Shown here in pieces: positions 44,244-52,496 of a DNA stretch of 64,000 nt. Both the position numbers and the translations under genes were made by a program. Below the pieces are notes generated by a model, which was not told the origin of the DNA, did not search any database, and saw nothing but the letters and a program-made list of their open reading frames with translations. The stretch lies in assembly GCA_032160705.1 (NCBI GenBank), contig JAVHVE010000018.1, positions 62,001 through 126,000 on the forward strand, in the 5' to 3' direction. Within the stretch, counting starts at the first letter, position 1, and the number at the start of each line of letters is the position of its first letter. Origin of the DNA: QHXM01 sp032160705 (GTDB taxonomy: Bacteria; Acidobacteriota; Blastocatellia; Pyrinomonadales; Pyrinomonadaceae).

Positions 44244-44355
44244 TTAATGGTAGTGGGGTAGCTGAGAGCTCAACCTTTAGGTTGCGCCTGGCCGCACCTG
44301 CAAGCTAAAGCTTGAACTCTCAACTGCTTCTTCACTTTGACCCACTACCAAATTA
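44244..44355. repeat. Large imperfect inverted repeat
   Basis: TTAATGGTAGTGGG on the left pairs with CCCACTACCAAATTAA on the right (about 44340-44355). Inside, CTGAGAGCTCAACC matches TTGAACTCTCAACTG in inverted order, and smaller palindromes (AACCTTTAGGTT, AAGCTAAAGCTT) sit at the centre. It resembles a diverged REP doublet from yet another family. It occupies most of the 280-base gap upstream of the cyclase gene. Confidence 0.6.
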
Positions 44356-44470
44356 ACCTGTGAGCGACTCAAGGTGATATGCCCGAGAGTGAGACTGCGC
44401 TAAAATACTTACCTCAACCGGAGCTGCCGCTATGCCAGCACTCTATTGACACCGGAGAAGAGGCGGGGAA

Positions 44471-46075
44471 GTGTTTACGATTCAGGAAACGGAAGGATTA
44501 AAACGGCAATGGACTTTGCCTGCGGGCGGAAGCCTGACCATCGGTCGCGCGTATGACAATGACATCCGCATTGACGACCTGCGCGTCTCGCGCCATCACG
44601 CCGTCCTGCGCTCCATCATGCGCGACCAGGCCGTCATCAGAAATGTGAGCAGCGGCAACCTGCTGCTCATCAACGGGCAGAATGTGAGCAACGAGGCGGG
44701 CGAGCGCGCCATCAGGGACGGCGACGAAATCAAAATCACCCCGGCCATCTTAACGGTCGCATGGGAAGACGAAAATGTTCTGGGCTACACGGACGAGCCG
44801 CTTTCGGTGAGCACCACAATCATTCCGGCGACGAGCGGTTTTACCTCTCTCATCAGCGCGACGTTTACCGGACGCCTTTCAAAAGAAAGAGAGCTTCAAG
44901 AGTTGCGGCGCAAGGCCGAGATGCTGGCGCACCTCTGCGATATGAGCGCCGCCTTGGCCACGGTCTTCGATTCGAAGGCCATCCTCGAATACGCCACAGA
45001 CATTGTGATGCGAATGATTAGCGCAGACTGCTGCGCGGCGCTGTTGGTCGAGCAAGGCGACGACCTGCAACCCGTCAGCATCCGCTTCCGCGATGAAAGC
45101 TCGCCTCTCGCACAGCAACCCCTGATTAGCCGGACTGCTGTTCGCACCGTAATTGAAAAGAACGTCATGCTTTCTTCACAAGACGTGCTTGGCGATGCAG
45201 ACCTGCAAGTCAGCCGCATGACTATCATGCAGGGGATACGTTCCCTGGCCTGCGCTCCGCTCGCCGGACGCGAGGGCGTTTACGGAGCGCTCTACGTGGA
45301 TCGTCGCGGCGCGCCCGAAGCGTTCACGGATTTGGATACCCAGTTGCTCGCGGCGGTGGCGGCGCAGGCGGCAACCGCAGTTGAATCCGCGCGCGCTCAC
45401 GAGCGCGTCAAGCGCGAGACGCTCGCGCGCGCCGCCTTCGCGCGTTTTATGCCGGAGCATATTATTCGGGAGCTGGTTGAATGTCCCGAAAAATTCAATC
45501 TCGGCGGAATAAATCGCCGCATCACAGTGCTCTTCTGCGACGTGCGCGGCTTTGCGCGACTCGCGCATCGCGCGCCGCCCGAAACCATCGTTGATTTGCT
45601 CAATATTCTTTTCACGGAGATGGCAGCGGAGATTTTCCAGCACGAAGGAACGCTCAATAAATATCTTGGCGACGGGCTGATGGCGCTCTTCGGCGCGCCT
45701 GTCGGAGGCGATACGGATGCGGCTAACGCAGTCTCTGCGGCCATCGGAATGCAGCGCAGAATCAAGCAGGTCAATCTACAACTGGCGGCCAAGGGTTTGC
45801 CGAAAGTCACGCTCGGCATCGGCATCAACACGGGCGAAGCGACCGTCGGCTGCATCGGCGCTGAGCAGCGTTCGGAGTACACGGCCATCGGCGATACGGT
45901 CAACGTCGCTTCCCGCATCGAAGGCATCGCTAATCCCGGCCAGATTCTCGTCACACACGAGACTGTCAAAGAACTCGGCGACCAATTTCCACTGAGCAAT
46001 CCCTGGATGGTCGAGGTCAAGCACATTGACGAACCTGTCGAGATTCACAGCGTTGAATACGAGACTTCCACATAG
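44471..46075 (+). CDS. FHA-GAF adenylate/guanylate cyclase
   Basis: 534 residues. An FHA phosphopeptide-binding domain (SLTIGRAYDNDIRI, then LRVSRHHAVLRS, residues about 20-95) is followed by a GAF sensor domain (about 150-310, with ALYVDRRGAPEAF). The class III cyclase domain (about 350-530) has metal-binding Asp in TVLFCDVRGFARLA and NKYLGDGLMALFGAP. EYTAIGDTVNVASRIEG carries the substrate and transition-state residues, and the Lys/Asp pair favours ATP. The GTG start has GGGGA-type sequence upstream. It is probably cytosolic, gated by a small ligand and by phosphoprotein binding. Confidence 0.92.
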   Translation: MFTIQETEGLKRQWTLPAGGSLTIGRAYDNDIRIDDLRVSRHHAVLRSIMRDQAVIRNVSSGNLLLINGQNVSNEAGERAIRDGDEIKITPAILTVAWEDENVLGYTDEPLSVSTTIIPATSGFTSLISATFTGRLSKERELQELRRKAEMLAHLCDMSAALATVFDSKAILEYATDIVMRMISADCCAALLVEQGDDLQPVSIRFRDESSPLAQQPLISRTAVRTVIEKNVMLSSQDVLGDADLQVSRMTIMQGIRSLACAPLAGREGVYGALYVDRRGAPEAFTDLDTQLLAAVAAQAATAVESARAHERVKRETLARAAFARFMPEHIIRELVECPEKFNLGGINRRITVLFCDVRGFARLAHRAPPETIVDLLNILFTEMAAEIFQHEGTLNKYLGDGLMALFGAPVGGDTDAANAVSAAIGMQRRIKQVNLQLAAKGLPKVTLGIGINTGEATVGCIGAEQRSEYTAIGDTVNVASRIEGIANPGQILVTHETVKELGDQFPLSNPWMVEVKHIDEPVEIHSVEYETST

Positions 46076-46087
46076 AACAATCAGAAA

Positions 46088-46378
46088 TGCTCCCTAACAT
46101 CAGTTCGACGCAAGTGTTGGGAAAACTGCCAATCCCATGTATCGAACTTCGTTCCCCGACTTGGGCATCGCAATCCCAATAAGAGAATTGCAGCCCGAAA
46201 TAAGAGGGTCGCCTCCCTAAATCGGGAAGTCGCATCCCTTAATTGGGGAAGAGCCTCCCTTAATTGGGGAAGGCTTCCCGAATTTAGGGGAACGTATCCC
46301 GAAATCTGGGAAGCCTTCCCCAATTATGGGGCACGCTTCCTTGATTAAAGGGCACATATCCCCAATTAAGGGATTGTC
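46088..46378. repeat. Degenerate 21-bp tandem array with palindromic TCCC-AATT-GGGA unit (array 1)
   Basis: About 13 units follow each other with a period of 21 bases (occasionally 19, 20 or 22). The best units read like ATCCCTTAATTGGGGA, TTCCCGAATTTAGGGGA, ATCCCGAAATCTGGGA and ATCCCCAATTAAGGGA. Each unit is a short palindrome with an AT-rich centre, joined by a spacer such as AGAGC or ACGTA. CCC blocks fall near 46215, 46236, 46257, 46277, 46298, 46318, 46339 and 46360. Units are too diverged for a young minisatellite. It fills the gap between the cyclase and the feo genes. Confidence 0.85.
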
Positions 46379-46384
46379 GTTATC

Positions 46385-46615
46385 CTACTTGGTGTGTGAA
46401 GAGGTTCTGGAGCGGCTGATTTCGACGAAGACTGTTCTTGGCGTCGTGGGTTTCGATTTTTGATCGCTGCCGCAAGTGCCGCAGCCCGTCTCACACGAGA
46501 CGGCAGCGTTTCTCGCTGACCGAAATGAGCGCAGGCGCGACCATGCCCGACGCCCCGTGTAAGCAAGAGCCGCCAGGATAATGAGCGCCACCGCGATTGC
46601 TTGCCAGTCAATCAT
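46385..46615 (-). CDS. FeoB-associated Cys-rich membrane protein
   Basis: 76 residues. One N-terminal membrane helix (AIAVALIILAALAYTG) is followed by basic residues and the cysteine cluster CETGCGTCGS (about residues 41-50). This is the pattern of the small FeoB-associated proteins (sometimes called FeoC-like). It starts 12 bases after the feoB stop with GAGG upstream of the ATG. A role in ferrous iron uptake follows from that context. Confidence 0.8.
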   Translation of the reverse strand: MIDWQAIAVALIILAALAYTGRRAWSRLRSFRSARNAAVSCETGCGTCGSDQKSKPTTPRTVFVEISRSRTSSHTK

Positions 46616-46626
46616 CTCAAGCCTCT

Positions 46627-48810
46627 TCAACTAAAGCCCAGCAGACGCCCGCCCTGATACGTGATGAATGATGCGATGTACGCGAGCACAGTCATGTAAG
46701 CGACCATGAAGAGCGGCCACCGCCAGGAGTTTGTCTCACGCCGGACAATGGCGACCGTTGACATGCACTGCATCGCCAGCACGAAGAAGACCATCATCGA
46801 GAGCGCGACGAGCGGCGTCCATGCTGGGCTTCCATCATCCCTTTTTGCCTCGCGCACCGCGCCCACAAGCGAATCGGATTCGGCATCTTCGCCGTCACCC
46901 ACGTTGTAAATGATGCTCAAGGTCGAGACCAGAGTTTCTCTGGCGGCAAAGGAAGAGATCAGCGCAACGCCCATCTTCCAGTCGAACCCGAGAGGCTTGA
47001 TGGCAGGCTCTATAAAACGGCCAGCGCGACCGGCAAAGCTCTGGCGCAACTGCTCGCCGTGCTGGTCAACCTCGCCAGTCGAATCGGAAGAAACCTGCGC
47101 CGTCCCGCTCGAATTCGCGTTCGGCTTTTCCATGCGCGGGAACGTCGCCAGCGCCCAGAGGATGATCGAAATGGCGAGGATGACCGTCCCGGCGCGTTTC
47201 ATAAAAAGCATTGCGCGCGAAATCATCATCTGCAAGATCGTCAGCAGATTCGGCACGCGATAGGGTGGCATCTCAAGCACGAGCGGCGGCGTCGGAGCTT
47301 TCAAAATAGTTCGCTTCAAAACCCACGCGACGCCGATGGCGACGAAGATGCCGAGCAGGTACATCGCCATAATCAGGAGCGCGCCCGTTGAGATAAAACC
47401 GAAAACCATCTTCCCCGAAAAGAACGCCCCAATCATCAGCGTGTAGACCGGCAGTCGCGCCGAACAACTCATGAACGGAGCGATCATAATCGTCGCCAGC
47501 CGATCTTTCGGATTCTCAATGGTGCGCGTGGCCATGATGCCCGGAATCGCACAGGCGAAACTGCTCAGGAGCGGCATGAACGCTTTGCCGTGAAGCCCGA
47601 CGCCGCGCATCAGGCGATCCATCAGAAACGCCGCCCGCGCCATGTAGCCAGTGTCTTCCAGAATAGCTATGAAAAAGAAGAGCAACAGAATCTGCGGCAG
47701 AAAGACAAGGACTCCGCCTACGCCCGCGATGATCCCGTCAACCAGCAAGTCTCTCAGCAACCCCGGCTGAAGAAGACTGCCCACCGCTTCGCCCAGGCGA
47801 CCGAAACCTTTATCAATCAAATCCATCGGGAGCGATGCCCACGAAAAGATGGTCTGGAAAACCAGAAGCATGACGACGATCAAAATCAAAGGGCCTAAAA
47901 ATTTGTGCGTGAGGATGCGATCAATGCGTTCGGTCGCCGTCAGACCCTGACTCGCGCTGCCTCGAACGGAAAGGGCTGCGACCTGCTCGATCCAGTTGTA
48001 GCGGGCAAGCACAGGCTCCTGCCACCAGTTCGGATTGGATTTTGAGAGGCGTTCACGCGCGCGCCTTGCTGCCGCTTTGCGCGGCTCGCTCTCCGGCAAT
48101 TCCTCCGCGTAAATGTCGCGCAAGGCCGTATGCCGGTCAACGGAGTTGCCGTTATTTCCGATAATCAACGCCAACTCTTGCTCGGCTATCTCGGAAAGAC
48201 GCCAGCCCGCGCCCGCACCGGTTTTCTGCGATGACTTGAGCACCGCCTCGGCCAGCGCATCGAAGCCAATGTGCTGCATGACCACTACGGGGACGACCAT
48301 CACGCCGAGTGCTTCAGAGAGCTTCTGCTCATCAATCAACAGCTTTCGCTTCTCGGCCAGATCAACCATCGTCAGTGCGATGACGAGCGGACGCCCGTAT
48401 TCGAGAAGCTGTGTCACCAGATAAAGATTGCGTTCGAGATTGGTGGCGTCAACGACCGCCACGATCACGTCCGGCGCAGCAAGATCGGGAATTCGCCCCT
48501 TAATCACATCGCGCGCGATTCGTTCGTCCATCGAAGCGGCATCGAGGCTATACAGGCCGGGTAAATCTATCAGCAGCGCCTGCGGCAGATCGGGCGCGAG
48601 CGTCCAAGCGCCTTCTTTGCGCTCCACAGTTACGCCCGGATAATTGGCCACCTTCTGCCGCAGACCCGTCAGCGCATTAAAGAGTGTGGTCTTGCCCGCG
48701 TTCGGATTGCCCGCCAGCGCAATGATGAGCGGACGCATCTCGCTCGCCGCGCCATTGTCAGACGGGGCGATGAGGGGAGGGGATTCAAGGGTAGCACTCA
48801 TGAAAGTCAT
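46627..48810 (-). CDS. feoB: Ferrous iron transport protein B
   Basis: 727-residue Fe(II) transporter. The N-terminal G domain has G1 AGNPNAGKTTLFNAL (about residues 33-47), G3 DLPGLYSLD and G4-like ALTMVDLAEK. A regulatory helical domain follows, then about eight membrane helices. These include the conserved gate segments LLSSFACAIPGIMATR and FMSCSARLPVYTLMIGAFF, and ISSFAARETLVSTL further on. It lies between feoA and the Cys-rich partner. The start codon abuts hairpin 11 with no Shine-Dalgarno site. Confidence 0.97.
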   Translation of the reverse strand: MTFMSATLESPPLIAPSDNGAASEMRPLIIALAGNPNAGKTTLFNALTGLRQKVANYPGVTVERKEGAWTLAPDLPQALLIDLPGLYSLDAASMDERIARDVIKGRIPDLAAPDVIVAVVDATNLERNLYLVTQLLEYGRPLVIALTMVDLAEKRKLLIDEQKLSEALGVMVVPVVVMQHIGFDALAEAVLKSSQKTGAGAGWRLSEIAEQELALIIGNNGNSVDRHTALRDIYAEELPESEPRKAAARRARERLSKSNPNWWQEPVLARYNWIEQVAALSVRGSASQGLTATERIDRILTHKFLGPLILIVVMLLVFQTIFSWASLPMDLIDKGFGRLGEAVGSLLQPGLLRDLLVDGIIAGVGGVLVFLPQILLLFFFIAILEDTGYMARAAFLMDRLMRGVGLHGKAFMPLLSSFACAIPGIMATRTIENPKDRLATIMIAPFMSCSARLPVYTLMIGAFFSGKMVFGFISTGALLIMAMYLLGIFVAIGVAWVLKRTILKAPTPPLVLEMPPYRVPNLLTILQMMISRAMLFMKRAGTVILAISIILWALATFPRMEKPNANSSGTAQVSSDSTGEVDQHGEQLRQSFAGRAGRFIEPAIKPLGFDWKMGVALISSFAARETLVSTLSIIYNVGDGEDAESDSLVGAVREAKRDDGSPAWTPLVALSMMVFFVLAMQCMSTVAIVRRETNSWRWPLFMVAYMTVLAYIASFITYQGGRLLGFS

Positions 48811-48892
48811 GAGTGATGAGTACTGAATAATAAGTGATGAGTAAAAGAAAGAGTTCTTAACTCATCACTCATTACTCATTACTCATCACTTG
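48809..48892. repeat. Heptamer-word hairpin 11 (feoA-feoB gap)
   Basis: One arm (48857-48892) is ACTCATC, ACTCATT, ACTCATT, ACTCATC, ACTT. The other (48809-48843) is made of GAGTGAT, GAGTACT and AAGTGAT words. On the minus strand the first arm supplies the last codons and TAA stop of feoA, and the second arm runs into the feoB ATG. It is the same design as the plus-strand elements, oriented with the feo operon. Confidence 0.8.
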
Positions 48893-49196
48893 TGATGGTT
48901 ACTAAAATCGTTTGTGCTTCGGTGCGTCTGAGAGCCAGGTGATAGCCGCGCACTCGAATTTCTATCGGATCGCCGAGCGGCGCGGCCTTGATGACGCGAA
49001 CGGGCGCTCCGGGCACGACACCCATCTCCATCAAACGACGGGCAATTGTGCCTGAGCCGTTAATGGCAATCACGCGTGCTTGCGCGCCGATGGGCAATCT
49101 CGCCAGCGACAACCCATCCGTCGCCTCTGGATGTGAATTCAATATGCGCATCAAGGGGGTTTGTTGCATCTGCTCCCGATAGGCCAGACTCTTCAT
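48879..49196 (-). CDS. feoA: Ferrous iron transport protein A
   Basis: 105 residues with an SH3-like fold: LSLARLPIGAQARVIAI, then IARRLMEMGVVPGAPVRVIK and the C-terminal IEIRVRGYHLALRRTEAQTI. FeoA is a small cytosolic partner that regulates FeoB. An N-terminal extension of about 25 residues is unusual, and a later start is possible. The last residues (TSDE) and stop are encoded by hairpin 11. The promoter and a Fur-like box lie upstream. Confidence 0.92.
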   Translation of the reverse strand: MKSLAYREQMQQTPLMRILNSHPEATDGLSLARLPIGAQARVIAINGSGTIARRLMEMGVVPGAPVRVIKAAPLGDPIEIRVRGYHLALRRTEAQTILVTITSDE

Positions 49197-49257
49197 CCGG
49201 CAGTTCTCAACTTAGAAATCTCAACTGGCGATTAAGAGTTCGCTTTCGCCAGCAGGA

Positions 49258-49287
49258 AGTATAGGCTAATTGAAAATAAATTTCAAT
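49258..49287 (-). promoter_or_regulatory. feoAB promoter overlapped by a Fur-like box
   Basis: On the minus strand, TTGAAA (49286-49281), a 17-bp spacer and TATACT (49263-49258) form a near-consensus promoter. ATTGAAA-ATAAA-TTTCAAT (49269-49287) is a perfect 7-bp inverted repeat that also fits the 7-1-7 Fur pattern (TGAAAAT-A-AATTTCA). It covers the -35 box and spacer. A Fur-family gene is at 59080. Confidence 0.7.
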
Positions 49288-49345
49288 TTCAGATTCACGG
49301 GGCAGGGCGCATGGGGCGTGGGAGGGATTTCCTGAAGAGCTTGTT

Positions 49346-50878
49346 TTATTGCTGGGTGACCGGAATGATTGCCAGGTCGGCGCGTACCTGGCCGATTTGA
49401 GTCATGGCCGCGACGCGCAGAGGCAAGCGACGACGATCCTCGCTGACCCACAGGCGCAGGGCATATTTATCTGGTTGCGGGTCGTCGGTGGTGAGCGAAA
49501 GCTGGACGGCAGGAATTTGCTGCCCGCCGAGCTGGATGTTTTCACGCTTGAGCGAAGTGATGAAGAGCGTGCGCGGGCGTTGATTGACCAGAATGGTCAC
49601 GGCATTGCGCTTCGGTGGAGCGAGATTGAACGAGCGCAGAGCGTAGAAGACAGAGATGAAATCATGCGTGCCGACCGGAATCTCTATGGCGACGCCTGCG
49701 CCTGTGACGGCGCTGCCACGATCCTGATCAACCGTGAAAACCTCGTTGGTGCGGTTGCGTCCTTCCAACAGGTTCAACTCCGTGCGAAATGGAAGCAGCG
49801 TGGCTGGATCAACGTAGGAGTTGATTTGATCGTTGGCGAAAAAGATGCGCGAGATTACCGCAGAGGTCTGGGCTTTGACGGTCAGCAAGAGGCCGTCGCG
49901 GTTAAAGTATTTGGCGCGTGGGCGAACCTGAAAAGAAGCCGTGCCAGCCGCCTGCGTTGAATTGCCTAGAAAAACGTTGAAGTTAAGCTGCTCTCCGGCT
50001 TTGAAGGGCAATTCGGAAGGAAGCGGAGCGCCCGACGTTGGCACGCTCGCGCCGGGAGTTATCACCGGGGGAGCAACGACGGGCGGAGCCGTTGCTGCTG
50101 GCGTGATGAATTCCGACCCGGCAAGCTCTGCACGAATCTCGCCGGAGCGATGCCGCGCTGTTATCAGCACAGGCACGTGTCGCTCGTCATCGCTGAAATA
50201 GATTCGGATACGGTAATCGTTAACTTCGGAATTATTGGGCACGCGCACCTGCGTGACGATGGTATTGAAAGACCCGACGTTGGTTTTCATCACCTCGCGA
50301 CCCGTGACGCTCAGCTCCGCGCTGTACTCGTCAAGATCGCTCCGCACATTGAAGTAATATTTCCCGCCGTGCACGAGCGGCAGAGCGCGCAAACGGTAGA
50401 GCACGGAGAGAAAATCGTAAGTGCCGGGGAATGCTCCGGTGCGGAGCTTGGGCGGAATCGCGGTTGTTCCGGCGGGCTGGTTATATTCGCTCGAAGTGTC
50501 AGACGTTCGCCCACCCTCGCGAATCACTTGCTGCGTGCGAAAGGGAAGCCCCGACTCAGGGTCTATGTAGGTCGTGTAATCGTTGTTGATGGAATAGAGG
50601 GCAGCGTTGACGACGCCTGTCGTTTCGACGTGCGCGCGCAGTTGCAGGCCGTCGCGCGTAAAGAATGTCCCGCGCTCGGCCACGAGCATCTGGATATGCG
50701 CCGCATCAACGAAGTTTGAGAAGGTGACATTGTAGGTCAGCAGTTCTCCCACCTGGTACGGAGCTTTCGAGAACGGAACGTCAACCGTCTCATCTTTGCG
50801 CTGTGCAGAGAGCGGCGACGTTGCGGCAAGCGCAAGCATGACCAGAAATCCGGCGATTGTTTTCAGATAACGATTCAA
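49346..50878 (-). CDS. Exported protein with two tandem DUF3108 domains
   Basis: 510 residues with a signal peptide (FLVMLALAATSPLSAQ, cleaved near residue 26). Two similar halves follow. Each starts with a 'Y/FxxGExLxxNV' strand (PYQVGELLTYNVTFSNF; LPFKAGEQLNFNVFLG) and contains a 'xSYxDPxTxLPFRTxL' element, at about residues 100 and 355. A Pro/Thr/Ala linker joins them. DUF3108 proteins are periplasmic beta-rich domains of unknown function, and carrying two copies is less usual. It lies downstream of and co-directional with pyrF and the alpha/beta hydrolase, but about 130 bases away. Confidence 0.82.
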   Translation of the reverse strand: MNRYLKTIAGFLVMLALAATSPLSAQRKDETVDVPFSKAPYQVGELLTYNVTFSNFVDAAHIQMLVAERGTFFTRDGLQLRAHVETTGVVNAALYSINNDYTTYIDPESGLPFRTQQVIREGGRTSDTSSEYNQPAGTTAIPPKLRTGAFPGTYDFLSVLYRLRALPLVHGGKYYFNVRSDLDEYSAELSVTGREVMKTNVGSFNTIVTQVRVPNNSEVNDYRIRIYFSDDERHVPVLITARHRSGEIRAELAGSEFITPAATAPPVVAPPVITPGASVPTSGAPLPSELPFKAGEQLNFNVFLGNSTQAAGTASFQVRPRAKYFNRDGLLLTVKAQTSAVISRIFFANDQINSYVDPATLLPFRTELNLLEGRNRTNEVFTVDQDRGSAVTGAGVAIEIPVGTHDFISVFYALRSFNLAPPKRNAVTILVNQRPRTLFITSLKRENIQLGGQQIPAVQLSLTTDDPQPDKYALRLWVSEDRRRLPLRVAAMTQIGQVRADLAIIPVTQQ

Positions 50879-51004
50879 ATGTGAATCCCCTTCAAAAGAG
50901 ATAAGTGAAATCGGGGCAAGCTTTCAAAGAGACCGAGCAGAGCGTGCGCTTGATCTTACACGCCGTCTTAGTCTGTGTAGTTCCTCTTTCACCGGGCAAG
51001 TAAA

Positions 51005-51739
51005 TCAAAACTCGTCAAATTCCGCGAGCCAGTCGCGCACGCGAACGCGTTTTGAAAGAAGCGCCATGTGGCCTGTACCCTCCAGCAGCTTGAGCCTTGA
51101 GCGCGGCAACGCGGCGGCCATCACACGCGCCGCCGCCACAGCATCAAGCAAATGATCCGCTGTCCCCGCAACTACGAGCGCAGGAACATTAATCTCCGGC
51201 AAGTGCGCGCGCAAATCCGTTCCCCTGATGATTCGCAAGCGCGCCAGATAGCCTTCAGGTCGCACGTGCCGCGTGTGCTCACGAAACGCGCGCCTGTCCT
51301 CCTCTTCCACGTCGTCGCTAAAGAGCGTGCGTGGAGCGGTCTTCGTGCGATAAGCCTTCAGTAAAGAATACGGTAAAACGGAGTAGAGTGCGACTCCAAG
51401 ATTGATTTTAGCGCGGTGAGGGAAGGAGGCAAAGGAGTTGACGAGAATCATCCGCTCGAAATAATTGGGATACCGGAGCGCCGCCGCCAGCACCAGTAGC
51501 CCGCCGAAAGATTCGCCCAGGACAGTCACCCGCTCGAATCCGGCATCGCGGATTACCCGGATGAGGTCGTCAACCAGCTCACGCATTCCATAGCGACCTT
51601 CCGGGCGCAAAGGGAAATTAATCACCGTATGGTCGCGCTGAAGGTCAATGGCCTGCTTATAAAAATTCTTTCCCGTTCCCTCAATTCCTGAAACGTACAG
51701 AAACGCGGGGCCGCTTCCTTGTTTATGATACTCAGGCAT
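51005..51739 (-). CDS. Alpha/beta hydrolase
   Basis: 244 residues from the ATG that overlaps the pyrF stop. The oxyanion region is LYVSGIEGTGKNFYK. The nucleophile elbow is VLGESFGGLLVLA, with Ser near residue 84. The acid is in VAGTADHLLDA and the His in LEGTGHMALL. A complete catalytic triad supports an active enzyme; the substrate is unknown. Overlap with pyrF suggests co-transcription, though no link with pyrimidines is evident. Confidence 0.85.
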   Translation of the reverse strand: MPEYHKQGSGPAFLYVSGIEGTGKNFYKQAIDLQRDHTVINFPLRPEGRYGMRELVDDLIRVIRDAGFERVTVLGESFGGLLVLAAALRYPNYFERMILVNSFASFPHRAKINLGVALYSVLPYSLLKAYRTKTAPRTLFSDDVEEEDRRAFREHTRHVRPEGYLARLRIIRGTDLRAHLPEINVPALVVAGTADHLLDAVAAARVMAAALPRSRLKLLEGTGHMALLSKRVRVRDWLAEFDEF

Positions 51740-52463
51740 CAGCTTGCTGCATTTCCTCAATAATTTGTTGGGCTGCATGAGCCGGGTCAGACGCTTTAAG
51801 AATTGGGCGTCCGACGACCAGATAATCTGCTCCGGCGCGCACGGCTTCGGCGGGCGTCATCACACGCCGTTGATCGTCGCTGGCCGCACCTGTGGGGCGC
51901 ACGCCGGGTGCGACGACGACGAAATTTCGCCGCGTAACAGTTTCCCTGATTAATTTAACTTCGTGTGGCGAGGCGACGACACCGTCCAGACCGGCGGCGT
52001 CTGCGAGCTGCGTCATGCGCTTGACTTGCTCCTGTGTGCTTGAAGAAAAACCCGCTTCCGCGAGCGTCGAATCATCAAAACTCGTCAGCACGGTGATACC
52101 GATGATGAGAGGACGTTTGATTCCTTCACGTTCTGCCGCCTCTGCCACGGCGTCTGCCGTGCGCCGCATCATCTCACTTCCGCCGCAGGCATGTACGTCG
52201 AAGATACTAACGCCAAGATGCGCGGCTTCCACCCCCGCGCTGGCAACCGTGTGCGGGATATCATGAAATTTCAAATCCAGAAAAACGCGACCACCTGCTC
52301 GTACTATCTCACGCACGATGCCCGGCCCGGCGGCGGTGAAAAGTTGCGAGCCTACTTTGAACATGCCTGCCACATCCTTGAGGGCGAAGAAAAGGTTGAG
52401 CGCCTCGCGCGCCGTCTCAACATCGAGAGCGACGATCAGGTTGTTTTTCGCAGCCTGCTCCAT
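51732..52463 (-). CDS. pyrF: Orotidine 5'-phosphate decarboxylase
   Basis: Last step of UMP synthesis. 243 residues of the shorter bacterial type. LIVALDVETAREAL is near the N-terminus, and the catalytic DLKFHDIPHTV (Asp-x-Lys plus Asp) is near residue 63. VVAPGVRP and ADYLVVGRPILKASDP form the phosphate site. It lies between pyrD and the hydrolase on the minus strand. Confidence 0.96.
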   Translation of the reverse strand: MEQAAKNNLIVALDVETAREALNLFFALKDVAGMFKVGSQLFTAAGPGIVREIVRAGGRVFLDLKFHDIPHTVASAGVEAAHLGVSIFDVHACGGSEMMRRTADAVAEAAEREGIKRPLIIGITVLTSFDDSTLAEAGFSSSTQEQVKRMTQLADAAGLDGVVASPHEVKLIRETVTRRNFVVVAPGVRPTGAASDDQRRVMTPAEAVRAGADYLVVGRPILKASDPAHAAQQIIEEMQQADA

Positions 52464-52496
52464 TAAAGGTTTACCCCTTCCGGCGTTCTAAAAAAA

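Noticed and set aside
46088..46378. CRISPR array at the 21-bp repeats
   Set aside because: There are no constant repeats with unique spacers and no cas genes. Units are contiguous and all degenerate. The same holds for 57139-57380.
46366..46611. Alternative reading frame overlapping the FeoB-associated protein
   Set aside because: The other frame has the membrane helix and the CETGCGTCGS cluster expected of the family; this one has neither.
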